From positions 1,984,001 to 2,048,000 of the forward strand of contig CP126206.1 in the NCBI GenBank assembly GCA_030272155.1: a DNA stretch of 64,000 nt. The letters run 5' to 3'. Below the pieces are notes generated by a model. That model worked only from the letters and a program-made list of their open reading frames with translations. It did no database searches and was not told the origin of the DNA. The translations under genes were made by a program, and so were the position numbers. Position 1 is the stretch's first letter, and each line of letters starts with the position of its first letter. This stretch comes from Tetradesmus obliquus (Eukaryota; Chlorophyta; Chlorophyceae; Sphaeropleales; Scenedesmaceae). Below, one piece after another: positions 56,800 through 64,000 of this stretch.

Positions 56800-59700
56800 C
56801 AGCAGCAGCAGCAGCAGCAGGAGCAGCAGCAGCAGCAGGCTTGTCAGAAAAGAGTAAGAGAGCAGGCAGGGAACACAGTCAGCTCGCCCTTGGGGTCAGG
56901 CGAGAGGGTGCAGCCGACACATGTGTAATAGCAAAACAGCAAATTCAGGAAAATCAGGCGGCCGCAGCAGCAGATGCTGCGTCAGCAATAGCAAGGCAAC
57001 ACAACACCAGCACACTGGGCAGTGAACGCAAACAAGTCAACCAAAGCCAGCCTTTTTTTGTCCAACAACAACACAGGGTGTGAAACGTTGTGCTTGGGGA
57101 TTAGCACCAGCCTCACCTGGCGCATCATCATCAAAGCTCAGCAGGTCAATCTCCGGCATCTTGGGAGCAGCAGCAGCAGCAGCAGCAGCGGCAGCAGCCG
57201 CTGCAGCAGCAGCTGCTGCTGCCGCCTCCTCCTCAGCCTGCTGCTGCTGCTGCTGGCTAGGGCTGCCAGGTGCGCGCAGCTCGCCTGGAGGCGTCGATAT
57301 CGAGTGCGCGCCGCCTGCGAATGCGCTGCTGGTGGTGCCGCCACGTGCTGCCATGCTGCTCACGCTGCATTGATAGAAGAAAAGCAACAAAGCTTCAGTC
57401 AGTACACGGGATTAGCATCCTGTATTTGCCGTGGGCAACTGCCGCTGTTTCCGAGTTCGGCAGCAGCACTTTGTGCAGTGCGACAAGCCAGGTTGCTGCG
57501 CCATGCAAAAACTCATAATCAACAGTGCTTTTTACTCACGTGTTGCCTGCCAGCAGCCCAGCGCCACCGCGCCGCGGGCTGCCTGCCCCAGCGCTCTTGG
57601 GGACCAGCCCCTTGGGCACCTCACGCACGTGATCCTCACTCACCCTCAAAACCAACAAACAATGCACACAACTGCCTCAGAGGGCATATGTGTATAAACA
57701 CACACACTCACGTGTTGGCTGCCAACGGGCCCGCGCCGCCACGCCGCGGGCTGCCTGCCCCAGCTGCATTCAGGTCCAGCCCCTTGGGCGCCTCGCGCAC
57801 GTACTCCATGGCCGCCACAACCATTCCACACAAGCCTCCCACACAACCACCCCCAACACACATGCATGGCCAGCAAGATATGTCATGGTACCAACTGAAA
57901 GATAAGCAATTGCATACAATATTCCAAGGAATCAAGCGTGTTTTGTACTCACGTGTTGCCTGCCAATGGGCCCGCGCCGCCACGCCGCGGGCTGCCTGCC
58001 CCAGCAGCATTGGGGTCCAGCCCCTTGGGCGCCTCGCGCACATACTCCTCCATTGCCGTGAGGAAGTCGGCCGGCAGCGGTGCCAGCTGCGGGTACTGGA
58101 TGATGTTGCTGCAGCAAGTCGAATGCGTGAGGTGTATACAGTGCACACCACACAGCTTGTCAGTGACAGCATGCAAGGCAAGATGTGCGAGATTTGGCCG
58201 GCAGCGGCGCCAGCTGCAAGTACTGGATGATGTTGCTGCAACAATCAAATTGCATACATACACGTGCACACCGCACAGCTTGTCAGTGAAGGCGCCACCA
58301 ACGTTTCCACAGCAGGGCATCATCCGTCTGTCGAGGAGCCTTGCACATAGCACGGCACGCCCATTGTCTACGGCTTGCTGCTGCAACCCTCAGTGGCTTC
58401 AGTGGCTGCAGCACAATACGATACAACACAAGCCAAACAATAAAGGCAAAGCACGGTGAGCCTCACCGCAGCGCAGGCAGGTTCTGCATGGCCGCGTAGT
58501 ATGCGTTGAGGCGCTCGCACAGCGCCAGGTTGTCCTTGTACAGCTCGATGCCCTGGCGGCAGCAGCAGCAACAACAGCAGGAGTCAGACACAGCAGGTCA
58601 GATATTAGCGCAGCACTGGAGGTTAACCATCTGGATTTCACTTGCTGGCTGTGACTGCTCAGCATTGTCTGCTGTTGTGCCGTTACGCAGTGCCGCTTGG
58701 CTGGCGCGTAGCTGCAGCTACTGCTGCTTCTCACTTGTACGAAATGCACACCAGCCTCATCAGAGCTGCCAGTCGCACCTGCAGCGCCTGTGCGCGCTCC
58801 ATCTCGAAGAACTTGTCTGCCAGATTCATCACGCCTTCGCTAGCCGCCTTGTACACGGAGCGGCTCTCCTTGAGCACCCAGGAGCACGACGTCTGCACAA
58901 GCAGCAGCAGCAGCACAACAGGCATGGAAAAAGGCAAACGCGGGGATGCAACGGCCACATAAAGACACCAGAGGGAGACGACTGCAAAAGGCTGCAACAA
59001 AGCAGCAACTGCAGCGCACCAGGCTGTTGGGGTGCGCCGCGGCAGCGCCTCCCAACACACACATCAGCAGCCAGCCCACGAGCCGCGGGCTACTGCAAGA
59101 AACTGCAACACTGACTACCGACAAGACAGCCAGACAACAGCCAAATCTGCTGACACAACTGCAGCGCACCAGGATGATTGGGTGTGCTGACGCTGCGCCC
59201 TCAGGAATGCACATCAGCAGCCGCCCCATCAGCCGCTGCATGCGCGGCAGGTGCTGCAGCAGCTCAGGAGTGGCACAGTCCTTCAGCTTGATGCTGGCAG
59301 TGGCCTGTGGGGGTGCTGCTGCTGCTGCTGCTGCTGCTGCTCCGCCTGGCGCTCCACCATAAGAGCCGTAGCCGTTGGCGCCTGAAGCAGCCGCAGGAAC
59401 AGTATGCCAAGCATGCTGTGTGATGGGATTGGAGCTGTACACTGTTATGCCGAAACTGCTGAGCACTGGATGATGCAATGCGCTGCTGGTACAACTTGAT
59501 TGCTGCAGGCAGCTGCGTATTTGGGTGCCCACCTACACCCTAGTGCACGCCCGCATGCCATACGGCTTCAACTAGCAGCTGATATTGCAACTGCAGCAAA
59601 ACCCATCCCTGCCGCTCTGACCACACCCTTGCTGCTGCTGCTGCTGCTGCGGTGGCGGCGGCTCCGGTAATCTTGCACGCCGGCACATTCATACAGTCAA

Positions 59701-59968
59701 GAGCCGCTTACTCCAGAAGCGAGCAAGCGTGGCGCACGTACAGCTACACACATCCTCCTGCTCACCTGTCGGCCCTCCATACAGACCTCCAGTGGGGCCG
59801 CCATACGGCGCCCCAGTAGGTCCACCGTAAGCTGGCCCATATGCGCCCGTTGGCCCGCCATACGGCCCTGCTGCTGCTCCTGCGCCAGTGGGCCCCCCAT
59901 ATGGGCCCTGTGCGCCATAGCCGCCTGTTGCTCCTGCTGCCGAGCCGTTTGCATAGCCACCGGCCATC

Positions 59969-60000
<32 letters not shown>

Positions 60001-61987
60001 CGCTGGCGTGGCTACGTTGCCCTCTGGGTCAAAGCGCATCGTCCTGCAAGCATGCCGCAACAGCCAAAGCACATACGATAGCAGCAGCTGTCAGAAACAA
60101 AGCAGCTCTGGCAACATCAGAGACAATGTCTGGACTGTTGGAACAGGTGCTGGAGGCTTCCTGCTACACGCTCTTCAGCCGCTGAACATGCTGCTGCAAC
60201 CAACCAGCTGCTGCTATATGCACACCTGCAGCTGCTGCCACTGCACCCTTGCACGTGGACCTACTCATACACTGCTGCCTCCACGCACCACACCAAGCAG
60301 TCACTGCTACACCTCTGCCGCTGCTGCCAAGGCACCGCTATTGTACTGATATTCAAAAATGCTGCTACTGCTGCCGCGCCGCACACCTACCTGTACACGT
60401 CCAGGCGCTCATTGCGGTACATGGAGTACACGCTGCGACCCTTGCTGCTGTTATCAGGACTCTCTATGGCTGCTCATACAGCTCAAGGTATTGCTGCGCC
60501 GTACCTGTACACGTCCAGGCGCTCGTTGAGGTACATGGAGTACACGCGCACCCAGGCGCTGTAGTCCCATGCATCCTTGCTGCTGTGGTCTGCGAAGCGG
60601 TCCAGCGCCAGCATGTGGTGCCGCCCCGTGCGGTCCGCAAAGCGCAGCATCTGCACATCACAGCGCAAACACGCTGCAGCTTCACAATGCATGTGATGCT
60701 TGCAGGACTGGGCCGCAGCAGCATGCAGTACTGTTGTGCAGCATCTGCCGCTGATCAGTATATCAGGGCATGCTATATGCACCTGCACTCACAGCAGCCT
60801 GTGGAAGGTCGCCAGCTGCTGCTGCTGCCTCTCAACCACAGTCTGCACTTATTCAATTAAAATGCTTGCAGGACAAGGTGTGCAGTGACAACTATGCTGG
60901 CCGCACCTGCTCCTGGAAGCTGGGGTCGCACTCGTGCACCACTCTACTGCTGCATCTGTGTGCAAGTCAACGTCATGCTTCTGCTACTCGAAATGCTTGC
61001 ATGCTGCTACTCAACCCACAGCCGCACCTGCTCCTGGAAGCTGGGGTCGCACTCGCGCAGCAGCCTGTGGAAGGTCATGGCGCTCTTGAGCACCACCAGC
61101 CAGCTGGGGTTGGACAGCCGCTTGCCCAGCTTGTAGATGACGTACTCCACAGTGTGGCGCGGGCTGTGCGCGCTGCACGCGATGCGCAGCGCTGTAGAAT
61201 GTTCGCAGGACAGATGTTTGCAGGACAGGTGTTGGAGGGCGGCGGGAGGCCAGACAGTGGTTGGAGCATGCAGGGTGATGGGAGAGCAGGATGGGGCATG
61301 GGTTGAGCATTGTGAAAGCGTGCAAGGGGGAAGGTTTGACAAGGTGATGAGTGTGCTGCCAGTGCTATTGCTGTTGCTAGCAGTGCTGAGAGGTGCTGCA
61401 GCTGCTGGGCAGCCTGGACAAAAGTCTTTGATTGGCCTGATGCATATAGCATGCTCTTAATCACTGATCGCCAAGCTGCTAATATTGGAGTTATCCCCTT
61501 GTTCTCCTGGCATCTGCACCAGCACTGAGGCAGAACTGAATGCCCTGCTGCTGCTCAGGTACTGCTCTGCTTCTGGCGCAGTGTCCTAGCCTGCTCACTT
61601 CTGACATGCTTCTCCTTTGGAACCACTTCATCAGGCAGAGTAGCCTTTGTTACTGCCACATAGAGGTCCTGGTGGTGCAGCAGTCGAGCGTGATAGCATA
61701 TGATTCAGGCAACGAGGCAGAGGAAGCCAGGCAACAGAACAACAGACAGGCTGGTTACACAGCTGCATGCCGTCACCGCTCACAATACTGTATACTTAAT
61801 TTCAATAAATCGTGACGTATTTCAACAGCTCGTCTTGGTGGTGGCAACCATACAGCCTGCTGGATGCGCTGAGAGCGTGTGTGCATCCTATGCAGGCCCG
61901 CTGTCCTACAGCTCCTCGTGTTACCTGCGTCTCCTCGCCCTTCACTGCTGCTACTGCAAGTTTTGCTTTGTCTTTGGCTAGCGCCAT
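52494..61987 (-). CDS. ANTH-domain clathrin coat assembly protein (AP180/CALM type)
   Basis: ANTH proteins bind PtdIns(4,5)P2 and recruit clathrin during endocytosis. In transcript order exons are 61925-61987, 61599-61668, 61028-61191, 60505-60650, 59766-60043, 59170-59381, 58779-58892, 58467-58552, 57953-58108, 57117-57364, 56559-56714, 55969-56169, 53972-54182 and 52494-52590; phases agree and give 733 residues. ANTH marks are VTKATLPDEVVPKEKHVR, LVVLKSAMTFHRLLRECDP, WVRVYSMYLNERLDVYR, ELLQHLPRMQRLMGRLL, WVLKESRSVYKAASEG and LADKFFEMERAQAL. A Gln- and YGGPTG-rich insertion of about 110 residues splits the domain. The tail holds a clathrin-box-like DLLSFDD and NPF motifs (GNPFMHP, ANPFNPF) for EH-domain partners, as expected for an adaptor. 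The start MALAKDKAKLAVAAVKGEE is short and basic, as in the family. Confidence 0.88.
52640..52940 (-). repeat. Four acceptor-side copies of ANTH-gene exon 14 start
   Basis: On the minus strand the text AKQLEGHQPxL after CTGCAG recurs near 52649-52690, 52736-52777 (shortened), 52816-52865 and 52908-52940, upstream of the working last exon at 52494-52590. Confidence 0.85.
52960..53888 (-). repeat. Six donor-side copies of ANTH-gene exon 13 end
   Basis: Copies at about 53756-53888, 53547-53672, 53366-53462, 53243-53311, 53115-53163 and 52960-53010 repeat parts of NPFNPFLATPPAAAPVEAG to DDPLNALTEEILGPPK. Nearer copies keep the GTGAG donor; distant ones are shorter and more diverged. Confidence 0.9.
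54286..54820 (-). repeat. Five acceptor-side copies of ANTH-gene exon 13 start
   Basis: Copies at about 54286-54343, 54398-54437, 54505-54562, 54626-54671 and 54763-54820 repeat PMGMNMALVPYGMGPFGGP. Most follow a CTG tract on the minus strand that ends in CAG. The working exon is 53972-54182. Confidence 0.92.
55023..55866 (-). repeat. Five donor-side copies of ANTH-gene exon 12 end
   Basis: Copies near 55746-55843, 55544-55640, 55396-55475, 55245-55325 and 55028-55122 repeat GMGMDPYGNPFMHPAYAG and PTGANSMALVPVG, followed by GTGAG. Two copies lack the GMGMD part. Confidence 0.9.
56215..56376 (-). repeat. Two acceptor-side copies of ANTH-gene exon 12 start
   Basis: Copies at 56215-56271 and 56331-56376 follow CCGCAG on the minus strand and repeat GPNPYGMYGQPNPYGPYA, partly. 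Confidence 0.85.
56752..57250. repeat. CAG tracts in and before ANTH-gene exon 10
   Basis: The tract at 56752-56840 reads CTG in the sense direction and lies upstream of the exon 11 acceptor. The tract at 57165-57255 lies in exon 10 and encodes poly-Ala and poly-Gln. Confidence 0.85.
57537..58235 (-). repeat. Edge copies on both sides of ANTH-gene exon 9
   Basis: An acceptor-side copy at 58192-58235 repeats NIIQYLQLAPLPA. Donor-side copies at 57712-57818 and 57537-57636 repeat YVREAPKGLD to GGAGPLAGNT with GTGAGT donors; the farther one is more diverged. Confidence 0.88.
59016..60935 (-). repeat. Donor-side copies of ANTH-gene exons 3, 4 and 6
   Basis: The exon 3 end (ECDPSFQEQ) recurs at 60903-60935, the exon 4 end (YSMYRNERLDVYR) at 60388-60435 and the exon 6 end (LLMCVLGGAAAAHPNSL) at 59016-59082. 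All are downstream of the working exon and keep a GT. Confidence 0.85.
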
Positions 61988-63833
61988 TGTGTGTGTCTCC
62001 TTTTGTGGCTCCATACTGCAGGATGGGAGCCGGGAGCCCAAGCTCGGCCAGCAATACTATAACTAAAGTTGCTTCTGCATCCCTACACAGTAAACCAAAT
62101 TCACTACGCGGCAGCCCGCCCTCCAAAGACCTACATGTCACTAGTAGTGACTTTCGCGCACTCTCCCACGTGCTCATCACACAGAGCTCGCTTTACGCCA
62201 TGATTACGGTGTTAGACGTCAGCTGAAATTTGAAGAGGGTGTCACCTTGCCGACTTGGCGGGAGGAGTCCCGCCAGTGTCCCTGCTCCAGCATGCTGGGC
62301 GGGGCACAGCAATGCAGCAGTGCAGCATCAGCTGTCGACGGCTGCGGTGTAGGCAACAAATGTAAGCTGTTACCAGATAACAGCAACCACTCTCACCCTA
62401 TGGGCAGGAGCCTGCAGACCTAGCAAGTATCTGAGCTGGCCAGGCCGCCAAAGCCCTCCACCCAACCAAGCGGCTGCACCATGATGATCACGGCATCAGG
62501 GTGTTGCCATACCAGGTGATCAACGCCCAAGCCGGGCGATTACCACATCCACGTGCAAGCGAAGCCGGGCGTCGGCACCATTCTGTGCAGGACATATACT
62601 AACAGCCATGCAACGATGCAACGGCTGCTCTCTGCCTGCCAGATGGCAGCCGACTGGGATACCCCAGCTGGACATGCCACATCTCTCCCACAAGAATGTT
62701 TCGAACAGTACATCCGTACACCCTAGCTCAGCACACGGCATGCCATGCTGCTAGAAGCCACCGCCAGCGCTGGCGTAGCAGCGGCCTCCACAATGCTACT
62801 CAACTAACCAAACGCTTCTGCACTGCACACTGCATGCAGCCTTTCATTGCCAGCAGGCCTTGCAGGAAAGCCAGGCTTTGCAGGAAAGCCACCAGATCTC
62901 TGGAGCTTGGTTGCTGCCTAGCCAGGCCTGCTGCGTGATGTCAGTCAATGCAATGCAAGTGCTGCTGCGCTGGCAGCAGCACACTACAGAGGGCCTGCTG
63001 CAGTGGCAGCAGCACAAGAGAGAACCACAATGCAACCAAACGTCTCATGCACCGACAATTCATCAGGCATATGAACTGCAACTCAAGCTGCCGCAGCAAA
63101 CACTCCTGCGTGCTGCAAGCACATCCAGGTGTGCTGTACAAACAAATTGCTTCTTTGACTTATCACTTTACCAAGTGGGAAATCAAAGCAGGAGATGTTT
63201 GAGCAGCAGACCTGGAGGTACTTGCGGCAGCAGCGCCACTGGCAAAAGCAGTGCAGCAGCTGTCAAGTGCGTATTAGTGTAACAACAGTGTGACATGCCA
63301 CTCTTCAAAGCAGAAGTGCAGCACAGTGCACAATGCACCGCGCATTCAGGTGGTCTCAATCGCCACTGATCCGCATGGCACGCAGAGCGTTTTATGACGT
63401 CTGTCTGTATAACAGAGTGACATCATATCACCTGCATATGCCTGTGGCAAATTGCAGCCGGCATTGCCGGCCCTGCACCTGCGAACTGTACAGGCAAGGA
63501 GAGCTCTTGTAGCAGAAGAAAACAACAATGTCCAGCAAGCTGCAAACAAGCCACAGCATCAGCTGCAGGGGCACCACTAGATGCACGCAATAGCTGCAGC
63601 CATCAAAGCATGGCGTTTTGTGCAAGTGCACCACACACAGCAGCAGCCAGAATAGCATCAAATGCTGCTGCAGCTAGCTCTGACCAGCTGATCTGTTACC
63701 ATCACTGCAACACGTGTAAAATGAGGAACACTGCCTGTTAAAACAGTCTGTAGCATCAATCACTCAAACGCAACAGGCATTCAGAAAGCACTTTGTTAGC
63801 AAGCTGCAGCTGCACCGCGGGCCTGGGCACCCT
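61988..63833. other. Upstream region of the ANTH gene
   Basis: No gene is recognisable. A perfect 8-bp stem hairpin (TGGCGGGA, loop GGAG, TCCCGCCA) lies at 62256-62275, and GCCTTGCAGGAAA-type units recur near 62855-62893. The ANTH promoter should lie just right of 61987. Confidence 0.4.
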
Positions 63834-63922
63834 TTATTGTTGCTGCTGGCGATACACCCGGGCCCCAAACACCACTTGCCTCTCTTGTAGCGTCGGGAAG
63901 CCATGGTCAGGCACGCTGATAT
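63834..63922 (-). CDS. 3' terminal exon of a gene entering from the right (partial)
   Basis: After an excellent acceptor (TGTCCTTTCAG) the minus strand reads two bases of a split codon, then ISVPDHGFPTLQERQVV, FGARVYRQQQQ and a TAA stop. The clean peptide text and acceptor suggest a real last exon. The rest of the gene lies beyond the window, and I cannot name the family. Confidence 0.45.
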
Positions 63923-64000
63923 CTGAAAGGACAGTCAATGCAGCAACTGGCACGCCACACATCATCGCCTTTCAACTCAGAGTAGCTCCACAGAAGAGAA

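Noticed and set aside
62256-62275. Rho-independent terminator or tRNA stem
   Set aside because: It is a single 8-bp hairpin without a T tract or cloverleaf; no RNA gene can be supported.

Overview
The window looks like nuclear DNA of a green alga, probably Chlorophyceae and possibly near Scenedesmaceae. The clues are plant-type transporter and methyltransferase families, many short exons, dense CAG/CTG tracts and coding repeats of Gln/Ala/Gly. I modelled exons by hand from reading frame, GT/AG borders, phase and family knowledge; no alignment or transcript was available.

Five host genes are well supported. From the left they are: a plastid PHT4-type phosphate/anion transporter (945-8003, +), a MATE efflux carrier (32060-40242, +), a secreted metallophosphoesterase (41439-46283, +), a SET-domain methyltransferase of the Rubisco LSMT type (48773-50541, -) and an ANTH-domain clathrin adaptor of the AP180/CALM type (52494-61987, -). 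All five modelled open frames are phase-consistent. Weaker candidates are a three-exon cysteine-rich secreted peptide (15111-15517, -), a gene start that runs head-to-head with the MATE gene (30666-31804, -), two exons of an unknown gene (12869-14036, -) and one 3' terminal exon at the right edge (63834-63922, -). Most of 8.3-16.4 kb, 46.3-48.8 kb and 50.5-52.5 kb holds nothing I recognise.

Between 16.46 and 30.44 kb a nested transposon block separates the genes. A 5'-truncated LINE is split by a 12.1-kb Ty3/gypsy-type retroelement (17300-29437). The element ends in TG...CA and has a 4-bp target duplication. Besides gag, protease, reverse transcriptase, RNase H and integrase it carries a DNA cytosine methyltransferase domain, a PHD finger and a Tudor-like segment. 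It looks nearly whole and young, yet I could see no long terminal repeats.

The second striking theme is intron structure. In all five host genes the introns are filled with tandem, decaying copies of the neighbouring exon edge. Copies that include a splice acceptor always lie upstream of the working exon; copies that include a donor always lie downstream. Many acceptors follow directly on a CTG/TGC repeat that stands in for the pyrimidine tract. The same process appears to extend into the 3' UTR of the PHT4-type gene. Repeated duplication across exon borders may be how introns grow in this genome.
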